A stretch of 64,000 bases of DNA from contig NZ_CP062005.1 of the NCBI RefSeq assembly GCF_014840935.1, forward strand, positions 3,100,001-3,164,000, read 5' to 3'. The notes beneath the pieces were generated by a model. It was not told where the DNA came from. It was given only the letters and a program-made list of their open reading frames with translations, and did no database searches. The position numbers and the translations under genes are program-made. Shown here one piece after another: positions 11,411 to 21,837 of the stretch (the first letter of the stretch is position 1; each line of letters starts with the position of its first letter). Origin of the DNA: Halomonas sp. YLGW01 (GTDB lineage Bacteria > Pseudomonadota > Gammaproteobacteria > Pseudomonadales > Halomonadaceae).

Positions 11411-11414
<4 letters not shown>

Positions 11415-11494
11415 TCATCTCCTTCTGATCATCACGGGCTGACCGGCTCGCGCTGATCACCAGCAAACAGGCGTCGCCGCCTGATCGACGCCGT
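11411..11494. repeat. 14-bp phased CTGATC repeat across the acnA stop codon
   Basis: Units in exact 14-bp phase start at 11411 (CTGATCATCTCCTT), 11425 (CTGATCATCACGGG), 11439 (CTGACCGGCTCGCG), 11453 (CTGATCACCAGCAA), 11467 (degenerate) and 11481 (CTGATCGACGCCGT). The first unit contains the acnA TGA stop codon. The array ends just before the terminator stem. Confidence 0.6.
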
Positions 11495-11498
11495 AACG

Positions 11499-11532
11499 AA
11501 AGGCCCGCCGGCAATGCCTGCGGGCCTTTTTC
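11499..11532 (+). terminator. Rho-independent terminator of acnA
   Basis: AAAGGCCCG ... CGGGCCTTT stem around 11499-11528 with the T-run CTTTTTC at its end, about 85 bp after the acnA stop. The AAA on the left arm gives a weak terminator on the other strand too. Confidence 0.8.
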
Positions 11533-11596
11533 GGCTTGAGGCACCGCACAACGTCGATCGGCTGCCGATAGGTGCCAGCGCCCTAAACAGAAACGA

Positions 11597-11630
11597 CGAC
11601 GCCGCGCCCTGAGGAGGGGGCACGGCGTCG
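11597..11630 (-). terminator. Terminator-like hairpin of maeA
   Basis: CGACGCCG (11597-11604) pairs with CGGCGTCG (11623-11630), with further inner GC pairing; on the minus strand it is followed by TCGTTTCTGTTT. It lies about 60 bp past the maeA stop. Confidence 0.55.
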
Positions 11631-11691
11631 CGGTGCGATGACAGCAGGCGTCACACTCATGCAGGCGCCTGCCGCCGAAGCATTTTGGGCC

Positions 11692-13362
11692 TCAGAAGGC
11701 CCGGCGGCGATACTCCCGGTAGCGCGGGTACCAGAAGTTACGCTCGATGGCCGCCCACAGCACCTCGTCGTCGCACTCCAGCGCCTTGCCTTCCTGCTGG
11801 GCCATCTTGGCCACGTCGAAGGCAATCGACTTGCTGATCTCGCGGATATCCGACAGCGCCGGCAGCAGCGCGCCTTCGCCGTGCTGCACCATGGGCGCGT
11901 GCTTGGCCAGGGCATTGGAGGCCGCCATCAGCATCGCATCGGTGATGCGGCTCGCGCCGGAGGCGATGACGCCGAGGCCGATGCCCGGGAAGATGTAGGC
12001 GTTGTTGCACTGGGCGATGGGGTAGGTCTCGCCATCGAGCTCCACCGGCTTGAAGGGGCTGCCGGTGGCGACCAGCGCCTGGCCATGGGTCCAGGCGAGT
12101 ACCTCATCGGGGGTCGCCTCGACCTTGGAGGTGGGGTTGGACAGCGGCATCACCAGCGGCGCCTTGCAGCCGGCATGCAGTGCCTCGATCAGCTCCTGAC
12201 TGAACAGGCCGCGCTGGCCGGACACGCCGATCAGCACGGTGGGCTTCATCTGCTTGACCACACCGAGCAGGCTGGTGTCGGCAAAGTCCGCCGAATCCTG
12301 GGCGAGACGCTGCTGGAAGTCATAGAGGCCGTCCATGTCGGTGGTCAGCAGGCCATGGCGATCGATCATCAGAATCCGCGCGCGGGCCTCGGCCTCGGAG
12401 AGGCCTTCGGCGCACATCGCCACCACGACCTGCTCGGCGATGCCGCAGCCCGCGGAGCCGGCGCCGACGAAGGCCACTCGCTGCTCGGCCACTCCCTCGC
12501 CCTTGGCCTTGCAGGCCGCCAGCAGGGTGCCCACGCAGACCGCCGCGGTGCCCTGGATATCATCGTTGAAGCAGCACAGCTCGTCCCGGTAGCGCTCGAG
12601 CAGCGGCATGGCGTTGGTCTGGGCGAAGTCCTCGAACTGCAGCAGCACCTGGGGCCAGCGGCGCTTCACGGCGGCGATGAAGTCGGCCATGAAGGCGTTG
12701 TACTCGTCCTGGGAGACCCGCTTGTGGCGCCAGCCCATGTACATGGGGTCATCGAGCAGCGCCTGGTTGTTGGTGCCCACGTCCAGGGTGATCGGCAGGG
12801 TATAAGCCGGGCTGATGCCGCCGCAGGCGGTGTACAGCGACAGCTTGCCGATGGGGATGCCCATGCCGCCGATGCCCTGATCACCGAGCCCCAGGATGCG
12901 CTCGCCGTCGGTGGCCACGATCACCTTGACGTTGTCCTTGGTCGCGGAGCGCAGGATGTCGTCCATGTGCGCCCGGTCGGGGTAGGAAATGAACAGCCCG
13001 CGGTGGTTGCGATAGATGTTGGAGAACTCTTCGCAGGCCTCGCCCACCGTCGGGGTATAGATGATCGGCAGCATCTCCTCGAGGTGCTCCTCGAGCAGGC
13101 GGAAGAACAGCGTCTCGTTGTCGTCCTGGATGGCGCGCAGGTAGATATGGCGATCCAGGTCGGTCTGGCACTGGCGATACTGACGATAGGCGCGCTCGGC
13201 CTGTTCCTCGATGGACTCGACGTTCTGCGGCAGCAGGCCGATCAGGTTGAAGGCGATGCGCTCCTGGAGCGTGAAGGCGCTGCCCTTGTTGAGCAGCGGC
13301 ATCTCCAGCAGCGACGGCCCGGCATAGGGCACGTAGAGGGGGCGCTTTTGCAGTTGGGTCAT
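11692..13362 (-). CDS. maeA: NAD-dependent malic enzyme
   Basis: 556 residues, the SfcA/MaeA type that decarboxylates malate to pyruvate. It has the malic signature [20 protein letters not shown], the catalytic Tyr region [19 protein letters not shown] (IIYTPTVGE), a Rossmann motif [13 protein letters not shown] and [11 protein letters not shown]. The start at 13362 gives [16 protein letters not shown], the usual N-terminus. It is convergent with acnA, and the two lie on either side of the TCA/pyruvate node. Confidence 0.93.
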   Translation of the reverse strand: MTQLQKRPLYVPYAGPSLLEMPLLNKGSAFTLQERIAFNLIGLLPQNVESIEEQAERAYRQYRQCQTDLDRHIYLRAIQDDNETLFFRLLEEHLEEMLPIIYTPTVGEACEEFSNIYRNHRGLFISYPDRAHMDDILRSATKDNVKVIVATDGERILGLGDQGIGGMGIPIGKLSLYTACGGISPAYTLPITLDVGTNNQALLDDPMYMGWRHKRVSQDEYNAFMADFIAAVKRRWPQVLLQFEDFAQTNAMPLLERYRDELCCFNDDIQGTAAVCVGTLLAACKAKGEGVAEQRVAFVGAGSAGCGIAEQVVVAMCAEGLSEAEARARILMIDRHGLLTTDMDGLYDFQQRLAQDSADFADTSLLGVVKQMKPTVLIGVSGQRGLFSQELIEALHAGCKAPLVMPLSNPTSKVEATPDEVLAWTHGQALVATGSPFKPVELDGETYPIAQCNNAYIFPGIGLGVIASGASRITDAMLMAASNALAKHAPMVQHGEGALLPALSDIREISKSIAFDVAKMAQQEGKALECDDEVLWAAIERNFWYPRYREYRRRAF

Positions 13363-13441
13363 CGTCGTCTCATCCTTTGACTGTCGGTGGGCGAGCATCG
13401 CCGCCCGGTGGTGGGGAGCTTAGCACGGGCCGCCACAACGG

Positions 13442-13468
13442 CCTGCCCCGGCACGAGGCCGGGGCAGG
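13442..13468 (-). terminator. Hairpin after trpS
   Basis: 11-bp stem CCTGCCCCGGC / GCCGGGGCAGG beginning 28 bp past the trpS stop. There is no T-run on the minus strand, so its strength as an intrinsic terminator is doubtful. Confidence 0.4.
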
Positions 13469-13495
13469 ATGACAGCGGCGGCCAGCGACTGGCAT

Positions 13496-14509
13496 TCAGA
13501 CGAAGCGGCCCAGGCCCGACGCCTCGCGCAGTCGGTCCATGAAGGGCGCGGCCTCGGCGCGGGCCCGCTCGGCGCCCTTGAGAAGCACCTGCTCGATGTG
13601 GCCCGGGTCTTCCATCAGTGCCTGATAGCGCTCACGCGGCTCGCGCAGGTGGGCATTCAGGTACTCGAAGACCCGGTCCTTGGCCACGCCCCAGCCGATG
13701 CCGTTCTCGTACTCGCGACGCAGCTCGGCGGTCTCCTCGGCCGTTGCAAAGGCCGAGTAGATCTGGAACAGGGTGCAGGTGTCCGGGTCCTTGGGCTCGC
13801 CGGGCTCCAGGGAGTTGGTCTTGATCTTGCGCACCAGCTTCTGGAGCTTCTTCTCGGACACGAACAGCGGAATGGTGTTGTTGTAGCTCTTGGACATCTT
13901 GCGCCCGTCGAGGCCATTCAACACCTCCACCTTCTCGTCGACCACCGCCTCGGGCTGGGTGAAGAACTGCCCCTTGTAGAGGTGGTTGAAGCGCCCGGCC
14001 ATGTCGCGAGCCATCTCGATGTGCTGGATCTGGTCGCGGCCGACCGGCACCTTGTGGGCGTTGAACATCAGGATGTCGGCGGCCATCAGCACCGGATAGC
14101 CGAACAGCCCCATGGTGATACCCTTGTCCGGGTCCGGAGAACCGGCGGTCTCGTTGTCGGCCACCGCCGCCTTGTAGGCGTGCGCCCGGTTCATCAGGCC
14201 CTTGGCGCAGACGCAGGACAGCATCCAGGTCAGCTCGGGAATCTCGGGGATGTCCGACTGGCGATAGAAGATGGCGTTGTCGGTATCGAGCCCCAGCGCC
14301 AGCCAGGTGGCGGCGATCTCCAGCCGCGACTGCTGCACCCGCTTGGGATCCTGACACTTGATCAGGGCGTGCAGGTCGGCGAGGAAGTAGAAGGACTGGA
14401 CATTGGGGTCCTGACTGGCGGCGATGGCCGGCTTGATCGCCCCGACATAGTTGCCGAGGTGTGGCGTGCCGGTGGTGGTGATACCGGTGAGAACGCGTGT
14501 CTTGTTCAT
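13496..14509 (-). CDS. trpS: Tryptophan--tRNA ligase
   Basis: 337-residue class I aminoacyl-tRNA synthetase. The HIGH-like motif is [14 protein letters not shown] and the KMSKS loop is [33 protein letters not shown] and [15 protein letters not shown] are family segments. The ATG at 14509 begins [10 protein letters not shown], the normal start; the open frame extends 44 codons further without similarity. Its neighbour upstream on the same strand is ald, 156 bp away. Confidence 0.95.
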   Translation of the reverse strand: MNKTRVLTGITTTGTPHLGNYVGAIKPAIAASQDPNVQSFYFLADLHALIKCQDPKRVQQSRLEIAATWLALGLDTDNAIFYRQSDIPEIPELTWMLSCVCAKGLMNRAHAYKAAVADNETAGSPDPDKGITMGLFGYPVLMAADILMFNAHKVPVGRDQIQHIEMARDMAGRFNHLYKGQFFTQPEAVVDEKVEVLNGLDGRKMSKSYNNTIPLFVSEKKLQKLVRKIKTNSLEPGEPKDPDTCTLFQIYSAFATAEETAELRREYENGIGWGVAKDRVFEYLNAHLREPRERYQALMEDPGHIEQVLLKGAERARAEAAPFMDRLREASGLGRFV

Positions 14510-14665
14510 GAATTCGGACGGGTCCACTGAGTAAATGGCAAGTGGCCCCAGTTTACCGCGCCGCCCCGGCCAAGGCGAACGGGGCGACCCTACCGGACCG
14601 CCCTCGCTGTTACCGTACGACGGGCATGGATCGGCGGACATGGAACACCGCGCCCGGGCCTTGCC

Positions 14666-15781
14666 TCAGCTCACCAGGCGCGCCGGATCGATGCTCTCCA
14701 GACCAAAGGCCGCGGCCACCGCCGGGTAGGTGACCCGGCCGGCATGAACGTTGAGCCCGGCCAGGAAGTGCGGGTCCTCTGCCAGTGCCCGCTGCCAGCC
14801 CTTGTCGGCTAGCGCCATCACGAACGGCAGGGTGGCGTTGGTCAGGGCCTGGGTCGAGGTACGGGCCACGGCGCCGGGCATGTTGGCCACGCAGTAGTGC
14901 ACCACGCCGTCGACCACGTAGGTCGGCGCGGCATGGGTGGTGGCCCGGCTGGTCTCGAAGCAGCCGCCCTGGTCGATCGCCACGTCAACCAGCACGCTGC
15001 CGGGCTTCATCTCGGCGAGCTGGGCCCGGCTGATCAGCTTGGGCGCGGCGGCCCCGGGCACCAGCACGGCACCAATGATCAGGTCGGACTCGCGCACGGC
15101 CTCGTCCAGGGTGTCGGCCGTCGAATAGACCGCCTTGATGCGGCCCTGATAGCGGTGATCGAGCACCTCGAGGCGCGAAAGCGACTTGTCGAGGATGGTC
15201 ACCTCGGCGCCCAGGCCCAGCGCCATGCGCGCCGCATTCTCACCGACCACGCCGCCGCCGATTACCGTGACCCTGGCCGGAGCCACCCCCGGCACGCCGG
15301 GCAGCAGGATGCCGGCACCGCCCTGCGCCTTCTCCAGGCTGTGGGCACCCGCCTGCACCGCCATGCGCCCGGCCACCGCGCTCATCGGCGCCAGCAGTGG
15401 CAGGCCGCCGCCCTGCCCGGTGATGGTCTCGTAGGCGATACAGGTCGCACCGCTATTGATCAGCCCCCGGGTCAAGGCCTCCTCGGCGGCCAGGTGCAGG
15501 TAGGTGAAGAGGATCTGATCGGACGACAGCCGCTCGACCTCTTCCGGCTGGGGCTCCTTGACCTTGATGATCAGCTCGGCGTCCTGCCACAGCGTCGCCA
15601 CCTCGGCCTCGAGCCTTGCGCCGGCGGCCTCGTAGTCGGCGTCCGGGAAGCCGGCGCCTTCACCGGCGCCTGCCTGCACCACGACCTGGTGGCCGCGGGT
15701 GGTAAGCTCGCGCACCCCCGAGGGCGTCAGGGCCACCCGGTATTCGTGATTCTTGATTTCCTTCGGCACGGCGATCTTCAT
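14666..15781 (-). CDS. ald: Alanine dehydrogenase
   Basis: 371-residue NAD-dependent enzyme interconverting L-alanine and pyruvate plus ammonia. It begins [20 protein letters not shown], carries the substrate-binding Lys in [13 protein letters not shown] and the NAD motif [15 protein letters not shown], and contains [21 protein letters not shown]. An AGGAGGTGCC ribosome-binding site precedes the ATG. A loose TTGGGC-N18-TGTACT promoter is visible upstream on the minus strand. Confidence 0.95.
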   Translation of the reverse strand: MKIAVPKEIKNHEYRVALTPSGVRELTTRGHQVVVQAGAGEGAGFPDADYEAAGARLEAEVATLWQDAELIIKVKEPQPEEVERLSSDQILFTYLHLAAEEALTRGLINSGATCIAYETITGQGGGLPLLAPMSAVAGRMAVQAGAHSLEKAQGGAGILLPGVPGVAPARVTVIGGGVVGENAARMALGLGAEVTILDKSLSRLEVLDHRYQGRIKAVYSTADTLDEAVRESDLIIGAVLVPGAAAPKLISRAQLAEMKPGSVLVDVAIDQGGCFETSRATTHAAPTYVVDGVVHYCVANMPGAVARTSTQALTNATLPFVMALADKGWQRALAEDPHFLAGLNVHAGRVTYPAVAAAFGLESIDPARLVS

Positions 15782-15903
15782 GGCACCTCCTGAGGGGAAA
15801 CGGGCGCACCAAGGCGCATTACTTGTCTCGACCGCATCAGTACAGCACAGCGGGAAAAGAATGCCCAAGCCCCCACCCGACTTTGGAAAAACCCCAAAGA
15901 AAA

Positions 15904-15944
15904 GCGCCCACCTGGCAACGAAAACCGTTGCCAGGTGGGCGCTA
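15904..15944 (-). terminator. Strong terminator after the DUF2007 gene
   Basis: Perfect 17-bp stem with a 7-nt loop (AGCGCCCACCTGGCAAC at 15904-15920, its complement at 15928-15944). On the minus strand it is followed by TTTCTTTGGGGTTTTTCC. It ends transcription of the rlmI/DUF2007 genes before ald. Confidence 0.85.
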
Positions 15945-16011
15945 CAAGATAAATCTTTCTGGATGACTCCGACTGGCGCACTCTTGCCAGGACCAGGCGT
16001 GCGGTGACGGC

Positions 16012-16332
16012 TCAGTCGCGCCGATGCGCGCCGCAGGCCCAGCAGGTCTCGAAGGCTCCCTCGAGGCGCTCGCCGCAGCCCGGGCAGGTCCAGGCAGGGC
16101 GCGCTTCGCCCGGCCCCTCGAGCGCCTCACACACCAGCGCTCTCGCGCGGTCGGCATTATGGGGCGCCACCCAGACCTCGGGTTCGCACTCACCGAGGGG
16201 CAGTTCCCCCGCCCCGCCGCCGAGGCTCAGGTTTCTGAGCTCGGCCGGCACCCCCGCGCTTTCCAGCACGTTGCGGACGTGGCTGACCATCAGCGCATTG
16301 GGGTGGGCGAAGACGCGAACCCAGGCGTGCAT
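16012..16332 (-). CDS. DUF2007-type small zinc-ribbon protein
   Basis: 106 residues. The N-terminal part (MHAWVRVFAHPNALMVSHVRNVLESAGVPAELRN, described in two blocks) is the DUF2007 putative signal-transducing fold, and the C-terminus carries a zinc ribbon, WTCPGCGERLEGAFETCWACG. It follows rlmI on the same strand after 26 bp and shares its terminator. Molecular function is unknown. Confidence 0.85.
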   Translation of the reverse strand: MHAWVRVFAHPNALMVSHVRNVLESAGVPAELRNLSLGGGAGELPLGECEPEVWVAPHNADRARALVCEALEGPGEARPAWTCPGCGERLEGAFETCWACGAHRRD

Positions 16333-16358
16333 TTACTCGCAGCTCTCAGTCACGAGAA

Positions 16359-17549
16359 TCAGTCTCGGAAGACCCGCACCCCGAGCGCCTTGAGATAGGC
16401 GGTCTCGGGAATCGACGGATGCACAGGGTGATCGCCACCCTGATGGCCCTGATAGATCACCTGACCATGACGGTCCTGGTGACGCACCGCCCCGCGCACG
16501 CATTCGACGAGACGCTCAGGCGCCAGGTGCATCGAGCAGGAGGCGCTCATCAGCAGGCCGTCCCGGCCCAGCAGGCGCATGGCCTCACGGTTGAGACGCG
16601 AGTAGGCCCGCTCGCCGCTGGGGATATCCTTGCGCTTCTTGATGAAGGCCGGCGGATCGAGGATGACTACGTCGAACTGCTCGCCATCGGCCTTGAGCGC
16701 GGCCAGCGCCTCGAAGGCATCCCCCTCGCCAACGGCCACCTGATCGGTGAGGCCATTGAGGGCGGCGTTGGCGGCCACGTGCTCGAGGGCGTCGCTAGAG
16801 GCGTCCACGCACAGCACCTCGCTGGCGCCATGCGCCGCCGCCTGAACGCCCCAGCCCCCGACGTAGCTGAACACATCCAGCACGCGCTTGCCGGCCACCA
16901 GCTTGTTGAGCCAGGCGCGATTGTCGCGATGGTCATAGAACCAGCCGGTCTTCTGACCATCGAGCACCCGGGCTACGAAGCGCACGCCGTTTTCCTCGAG
17001 CAGCACTTCCTCGGGCAGCTCGCCCTTGACCACCTCGACCTGGCGATCGAGCTTCTCCTGGCGACGCCCGGAGGAATCGTTCTTGAAGACGATGGCCCGC
17101 GGCGACAGCACCTTGTCGAGGGCATCGATCACCTGCTCGGCCATGCGCTCCATGCCCAAGGTATTGAGCTGGACCACCAGCACATCGTCGAAGCGATCGA
17201 CGACCAGCCCCGGCAGCAGATCACCCTCGCCGTGCACCAGGCGATAGAAGGGCTTGGCGAAGAGCCGCTGGCGCAGGCCCAGAGCCTGCTTGAAGCGATG
17301 CACCAGCAGCGAACGGTCGAGCCGCATCTCCGGATCCCGAGACACCACCCGGGCGCAGATCAGGGAGTGCGGATTCACATAGGCGACGCCCATGGCCCGG
17401 CCATTATGGGCCTCGATCACCGCCTGGGCGCCCGGCTCGAAGGTCTTGAGCGGGGTCGCGTCGGTATCGATCTCGTTGGAGTAAAGCCACAGATGGCCGG
17501 CCTTCAAGCGGCGGTCGGCGTTCTTCTTCAAGCGCAGGCGTTCGGTCAC
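16359..17549 (-). CDS. rlmI: 23S rRNA (cytosine-1962-C5)-methyltransferase RlmI
   Basis: 396 residues, the same length as E. coli RlmI. It has an N-terminal PUA-like domain (LRLKKNADRRLKAGHLWLYSNEI region) and a Rossmann methyltransferase domain: VLDVFSYVGGWGV (SAM motif I), VDASSDALEH, VILDPPAFIKKR and the catalytic cysteine in SASCSMHL. The start is a GTG at 17549 with a GGAG ribosome-binding site; the longer open frame upstream overlaps mutM control sequence and lacks similarity. mutM lies 88 bp upstream on the same strand. Confidence 0.92.
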   Translation of the reverse strand: MTERLRLKKNADRRLKAGHLWLYSNEIDTDATPLKTFEPGAQAVIEAHNGRAMGVAYVNPHSLICARVVSRDPEMRLDRSLLVHRFKQALGLRQRLFAKPFYRLVHGEGDLLPGLVVDRFDDVLVVQLNTLGMERMAEQVIDALDKVLSPRAIVFKNDSSGRRQEKLDRQVEVVKGELPEEVLLEENGVRFVARVLDGQKTGWFYDHRDNRAWLNKLVAGKRVLDVFSYVGGWGVQAAAHGASEVLCVDASSDALEHVAANAALNGLTDQVAVGEGDAFEALAALKADGEQFDVVILDPPAFIKKRKDIPSGERAYSRLNREAMRLLGRDGLLMSASCSMHLAPERLVECVRGAVRHQDRHGQVIYQGHQGGDHPVHPSIPETAYLKALGVRVFRD

Positions 17550-17637
17550 GGAGGTCTCCGTCAAACAGACAACAGAAAAGTGGGGACAGTCTACCCTGCC
17601 GAGCCCGGCAACGCGCGGGCCCGGCGGGCGGGTCGAA

Positions 17638-18531
17638 TCAGGTCTGGCAGTGCGCACAATAGACGCTGGCACGCTGGCCCAGAGTGACCAGGCGCAGCTC
17701 CCTGCCGCAACGCCGACACGGCTCGCCATCGCGGCCATAGACGTTGAGCCGCTGGGCGAAGTAGCCCGGCTCCCCGGTGCCGCTGACGAAATCGCGCAGG
17801 GTCGTGCCCCCCTGAGTGATGGCCGCCGCCAGCACCTCGCGGATCGCGGCGGTGAGGCGCACGTAGCGCTCGCGGGAGATCTGCCCTGCGGCGCGGCGCG
17901 GGTCGATGCCGGCCAGGAACAACGCCTCGGCGGCATAGATGTTACCGACCCCAACCACCACTGCGTTGTCCATCAGGAAGGGCTTCACGGCAAGGCGCCG
18001 CTTGCGCGAGCATGCGAACAGTCGCTCGTCATCGAAGGCCGGCGACAGCGGCTCCGGGCCAAGCCGGGCAAGGCGCCGATCGCTTGCGACATCGCCCTCG
18101 AGCCAATCGAGGAAGCCGAAGCGGCGCGGGTCGTGATAGCGCAGGATGGCGCCATCCTCCATCACCAAATCGACATGATCGTGCTTCTTCGGCGCCTCGC
18201 CGAGGCGCGCGATGCGCAGGCTACCAGACATGCCGAGGTGCCAGAGCAGCGCCTGCGGCTTCCCGCCCTCGGGCCGCGGGCCGTCAGGTGTCGCAACACC
18301 CGCCGGCCCGTCGGCGGCCTCGTCACCTGTCGCTACCTCGATGGGCAGGATCAGATACTTGGCTCGACGCTCAAGGACCCCGATGCGCGTGCCGACCAGG
18401 GCGTTCTCGAGCCCCTCCGGGACCGGCAGGCGCAGGCGACGCTGGCGCACGATCACTTCACGGATCTCGCGACCCTCGAGGTAGGGGGCGATGCCCTGGC
18501 GCGTGGTCTCGACTTCGGGAAGCTCGGGCAT
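17638..18531 (-). CDS. mutM: Formamidopyrimidine-DNA glycosylase
   Basis: Bifunctional glycosylase/AP lyase that removes 8-oxoguanine. The N-terminus is [13 protein letters not shown] with catalytic Pro2/Glu3, the [11 protein letters not shown] and [20 protein letters not shown] blocks follow, and the C-terminal zinc finger has the four cysteines of CRRCGRELR...YCAHCQT. At 297 residues it is about 28 longer than E. coli Fpg. The extra residues (about 66-93, [12 protein letters not shown]...EGGKPQ) form a low-complexity insert between two strands before HLGMSGSLR. Confidence 0.95.
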   Translation of the reverse strand: MPELPEVETTRQGIAPYLEGREIREVIVRQRRLRLPVPEGLENALVGTRIGVLERRAKYLILPIEVATGDEAADGPAGVATPDGPRPEGGKPQALLWHLGMSGSLRIARLGEAPKKHDHVDLVMEDGAILRYHDPRRFGFLDWLEGDVASDRRLARLGPEPLSPAFDDERLFACSRKRRLAVKPFLMDNAVVVGVGNIYAAEALFLAGIDPRRAAGQISRERYVRLTAAIREVLAAAITQGGTTLRDFVSGTGEPGYFAQRLNVYGRDGEPCRRCGRELRLVTLGQRASVYCAHCQT

Positions 18532-18652
18532 GGCACGTCGGTTCCGTAAAGCGGTGGGCGTGGGGCTGAGACTGGGAGCCCAGAGACGCAAAAACCCGGC
18601 GCTAACCGGGTTCAGGCGACAGGCTTGCGCCTGCGGCAGGAGCCATCAAGAC

Positions 18653-18808
18653 TTACTTGATCTTGGCTTCCTTGTACATCACGTGCTTGCGGATCGTCGG
18701 ATCAAACTTCTTCATTTCGAGCTTGTCCGGCGTGTTCCGCTTGTTCTTGTCGGTGGTGTAGAAATGGCCGGTACCGGCGCTGGACACCATACGAATCTTA
18801 TCGCGCAT
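18653..18808 (-). CDS. rpmG: 50S ribosomal protein L33
   Basis: 51 residues, [19 protein letters not shown]... ending [10 protein letters not shown], the zinc-free type of L33. It follows rpmB by 26 bp in the usual rpmB-rpmG order and is probably transcribed from the rpmB promoter. Confidence 0.95.
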   Translation of the reverse strand: MRDKIRMVSSAGTGHFYTTDKNKRNTPDKLEMKKFDPTIRKHVMYKEAKIK

Positions 18809-18834
18809 GACTCAGTTCTCCCTAAAAAGGCTGC

Positions 18835-19071
18835 TTAGACGCGTTCGCCGCGCTTGCGGATATCGGACAGCACCGCTTCGATGCCTTTCTTGTCGATGAT
18901 GCGCATACCCTTGGAGGAGAGGCGCAGCTTGATGAAGCGCTTCTCAGACTCCACCCAGAAACGGTGGGAGTGCAGGTTCGGCAAGAAACGACGACGGGTC
19001 TTGCGCTGGGAGTGAGATACGTTGTTACCTGTTACCGGACGCTTGCCGGTAACCTGACATACATTGGACAT
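18835..19071 (-). CDS. rpmB: 50S ribosomal protein L28
   Basis: 78 residues, [20 protein letters not shown] then [20 protein letters not shown]. The ATG at 19071 gives the family's standard N-terminus. It is the first gene of the rpmB-rpmG operon with a clear promoter about 120 bp upstream. Confidence 0.96.
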   Translation of the reverse strand: MSNVCQVTGKRPVTGNNVSHSQRKTRRRFLPNLHSHRFWVESEKRFIKLRLSSKGMRIIDKKGIEAVLSDIRKRGERV

Positions 19072-19190
19072 GGGAGCCTCCAACCGCTTGGCGAGTTGTT
19101 CAAAACCTGTCGGGCAAACCGGGTAGGGCGAACGGCTGGCCACCGCCTCGATGCCCCCTTATTTAACCCAGGGAATTCTAAAGGGTGCAT

Positions 19191-19219
19191 GTTATACCAG
19201 AGGCCGGCACGCGCGGCAA
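19191..19219 (-). promoter_or_regulatory. Promoter of rpmB-rpmG
   Basis: On the minus strand TTGCCG (19214-19219), exactly 17 bp, then TATAAC (19191-19196). The predicted transcript has a leader of roughly 110 nt before the rpmB start codon. Confidence 0.65.
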
Positions 19220-19400
19220 GCATCACCGGCACAACACCCTACCCCCGCACCCCCATGAGCGCTGGCCTGGACGTCAAGACGGGCTTCTTTGTTGGCACGA
19301 CACCTACACCACAGACAGGTGCTGTCTGACTGGGCGCGACGGCGGCCACTCGGGCCCATCGCGCTCGGCCGCGCAGTTTAGCGCACCTTCATCCGGAACG

Positions 19401-19468
19401 GAACGGGCCCTGGAATGAAACGGGCCCTGGAGTCAAACAGGACCAAGCAGGAAACGGGCGACCGCCAT
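19401..19468. repeat. Degenerate 17-bp tandem repeat
   Basis: Four units in 17-bp phase: GAACGGGCCCTGGAATG, AAACGGGCCCTGGAGTC, AAACAGGACCAAGCAGG, AAACGGGCGACCGCCAT. It occupies part of the 450-bp gap between rpmB and radC (19072-19521). The rest of the gap holds the rpmB promoter and leader; between about 19230 and 19400, and from 19469 to the radC stop, I see nothing I can assign. Confidence 0.5.
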
Positions 19469-19521
19469 GGCCATCGCGGCTACTACCAGGGCGGCTCATA
19501 CCAGCACGACCCGTGCCAAGG

Positions 19522-20196
19522 CTACAACCAGCCACGCTCAGCGAAGGACACCACCTCGCCGTCGCCGACCACGAAGTGATCGAGCACGCGAATCTCGAAC
19601 AGCTCCAGCGCGGCCTTGAGCCGCTGCGTGATGCGCCGATCGGCGTCGCTCGGCTCGGCTACCCCGGAGGGGTGATTGTGAGCCAGGATGGTCGCTCCCG
19701 CCCCCAGCGCCAGGGCACGCCGGGCCACCTCCCGCGGATACACCGAGGCGCTGTCGAGGGTGCCGCGAAACAGCGACTCGAAGTGAATCACGCGATGCTG
19801 GCTGTCGAGGAACATCACCGCGAACTCCTCATGGCCCAGGTGGCGGAGCTTCGAGGCCAGAAAGGCCCGCACCAGCGAGGGCGAGGTCAGGGCGTCGCCC
19901 CGGGTGAGCTGACTGGCCAGGTGTCGCCGCGACATCTCCAGCACCGCCTGGAGCTGCACGAAACTGGCATCGCCCAGCCCATGCTCGGCACAGAAGCGGG
20001 CGCGGTCCGCCTCGAGCAGCGGCCGCAAGCCACCGAAGCTCATCAACAGATCCCGGGCCAGATCCACCGCCGAGCGCCCCTTGACGCCCACCCGCAGGAA
20101 GATCGCCAGCAGCTCCGCATCGGAGAGAGCCGCCGGCCCCAGCGTCAGCAGTTTCTCCCGCGGGCGCTCGCCCTCGGGCCAGTCTCGAATCGCCAT
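19522..20196 (-). CDS. radC: RadC family JAMM-domain protein
   Basis: 224 residues. An N-terminal helix-hairpin-helix region ([22 protein letters not shown]) precedes a JAB1/MPN metalloprotease-like domain with the motif [14 protein letters not shown] and the upstream Glu in [10 protein letters not shown]. Long annotated as a DNA repair protein, its biochemical role is not settled. The ATG at 20196 starts [17 protein letters not shown], as in relatives. It is divergent from coaBC. Confidence 0.93.
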   Translation of the reverse strand: MAIRDWPEGERPREKLLTLGPAALSDAELLAIFLRVGVKGRSAVDLARDLLMSFGGLRPLLEADRARFCAEHGLGDASFVQLQAVLEMSRRHLASQLTRGDALTSPSLVRAFLASKLRHLGHEEFAVMFLDSQHRVIHFESLFRGTLDSASVYPREVARRALALGAGATILAHNHPSGVAEPSDADRRITQRLKAALELFEIRVLDHFVVGDGEVVSFAERGWL

Positions 20197-20338
20197 GAGG
20201 CGCCTCCTTGCGTTCGGTTCACAACTGCGCCGCCCTCGCCCTCCTGGCAGTGGCGGCTCGCCCCCCAGTATAGGCCGGTCTGTCGGACACGCGGCCAGGC
20301 TCGCCAACCGCCCGGCCACCCCTCACCAACGCGCAATG

Positions 20339-20393
20339 CGCCCGCACCTAACACGCCCGCACCAGAGCGCCCGCACCAGAGCGCCCGCGCCCC
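20339..20393. repeat. 14/15-bp tandem repeat between radC and coaBC
   Basis: Two identical 14-bp units CGCCCGCACCAGAG (20354 and 20368), preceded by a 15-bp variant CGCCCGCACCTAACA and followed by a partial CGCCCGCGCCCC. It sits in the 264-bp divergent intergenic region; the coaBC start is about 70 bp further on. No clear promoter elements were found for either gene, although TAAGGT at 20425 is a possible coaBC -10. Confidence 0.6.
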
Positions 20394-20460
20394 GGGCGCG
20401 CTACGCAAAAAACGCCGCGAGTGGTAAGGTAGGGACCCCGCTCACCGCTCGGATACTGAG

Positions 20461-21837
20461 ATGGCAACACCCTCCGGCAAGCGCATTCTGCTGGGCATCA
20501 GCGCCGGCATCGCCGCCTACAAGAGCGCCCACCTGGCTCGCCTGTTGAAGAAGGCCGGGCACGAGGTGCGCGTGGTCATGACCGACGGCGCCCAGGCGTT
20601 CATCACCCCGCTGACACTGCAGGCCCTCACCGGCGAGCCGGTGCGCACCTCGCTGCTCGACCCCGAGGCCGAGGCCGGCATGGGGCACATCGAGCTGGCG
20701 CGCTGGGCCGACCTGATCCTGATCGCCCCGGCCACCGCCGACCTGATGGCACGCCTCGTCCACGGCCATGCCGATGACTTGCTGACCACCCTGTGCCTGG
20801 CCAGCGACGCCGAGAAGGCGATGGCACCGGCCATGAATCAGGCCATGTGGCGCCACCCGGCCACCGCCCGCAATGCTCGTCAGCTCGAGGCCGACGGCTG
20901 GCGGTTGCTGGGCCCGGATGCCGGCGATCAGGCCTGCGGCGATGTCGGGCCTGGCCGCATGCTCGAGCCCGAGGCCATCGTCGAGGGGCTGTTTAGGGCG
21001 CCCGGCACCGCACCTGCCAAGGCGCCCGGCACCGCGCCTTCGATGGCGCCCGAGAGCGCGCCGGCCGTGACGCCGCAGGCGTCCGTTGCCGTGGCGCCCC
21101 CGGCCCGAGGCCTGACGGTGACCATCACCGCCGGCCCCACCCGGGAGCCGCTGGACCCGGTGCGTTACCTGTCCAACCACAGCTCGGGAAAGATGGGCTA
21201 TGCCCTGGCCGAGGCGGCCGCCGCCCTCGGCGCCACCGTGCACCTGATCAGCGGCCCGGTGGCCCTCGCCACGCCCGAAGGCATCAACCGCATCGATGTC
21301 ACCTCGGCCACCGAGATGGCAAAGGCCGCGCATCGCCTGGCCGCGGAAAGCGACATCTTCATCGGCTGTGCGGCGGTGGCCGACTACCGCGCCGCCAGCG
21401 TCAGCGAGCACAAGATCAAGAAGACCGCGGAGGGTGACGAGCTGACCCTGCGACTCATCAAGAACCCCGACATCATTGCCGAGGTCGCCCTGCACCGCGG
21501 CAGTGCGCCCCGCCCCTTCGTGGTGGGCTTTGCCGCCGAGACCCGCGATGTCGAGGCCTATGCCCAGGACAAGCTGACCCGCAAGGGCCTCGACATGATC
21601 GTCGCCAACGACGTCTCCCAGGCCGGCCTCGGCTTCGGCGCAGACCACAATGCCGCGCTGTTGCTGTGGCCGGCGGCCGACGAGGCCAGCACGCCCCTCG
21701 AGCGACGAGTGCTGCCAGCCCAGACCAAGGCCACGCTGGCCACGGCGATCTTCGCCTGCCTGCTCGAACGGCTGGGGCAGGCCTCCGCCACGCCGCCCCT
21801 CGCCGCCACCCCGTCTTCATCACAGGACCCCCAATGA
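20461..21837 (+). CDS. coaBC: Bifunctional CoaBC (phosphopantothenoylcysteine decarboxylase/synthetase)
   Basis: 458 residues making 4'-phosphopantetheine for coenzyme A. The N-terminal flavoprotein CoaC domain has [18 protein letters not shown], the catalytic His in [20 protein letters not shown] and [14 protein letters not shown]; the C-terminal CoaB domain has [21 protein letters not shown] and the KIKK loop (VSEHKIKKT). The domains are joined at about residues 180-218 by an Ala/Pro-rich linker built from APGTAPAK-like repeats, longer than in E. coli. The stop overlaps the dut start by 4 bp. Confidence 0.95.
   Translation: MATPSGKRILLGISAGIAAYKSAHLARLLKKAGHEVRVVMTDGAQAFITPLTLQALTGEPVRTSLLDPEAEAGMGHIELARWADLILIAPATADLMARLVHGHADDLLTTLCLASDAEKAMAPAMNQAMWRHPATARNARQLEADGWRLLGPDAGDQACGDVGPGRMLEPEAIVEGLFRAPGTAPAKAPGTAPSMAPESAPAVTPQASVAVAPPARGLTVTITAGPTREPLDPVRYLSNHSSGKMGYALAEAAAALGATVHLISGPVALATPEGINRIDVTSATEMAKAAHRLAAESDIFIGCAAVADYRAASVSEHKIKKTAEGDELTLRLIKNPDIIAEVALHRGSAPRPFVVGFAAETRDVEAYAQDKLTRKGLDMIVANDVSQAGLGFGADHNAALLLWPAADEASTPLERRVLPAQTKATLATAIFACLLERLGQASATPPLAATPSSSQDPQ

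Noticed and set aside
11638-13380. 580-codon plus-strand open frame opposite maeA
   Set aside because: Antisense shadow of a convincing malic enzyme; no ribosome-binding site and no recognisable domain.
19230-19400. Possible small RNA or gene in the rpmB-radC gap
   Set aside because: Open frames here lack ribosome-binding sites and similarity; no terminator-like stem with a T-run was found.
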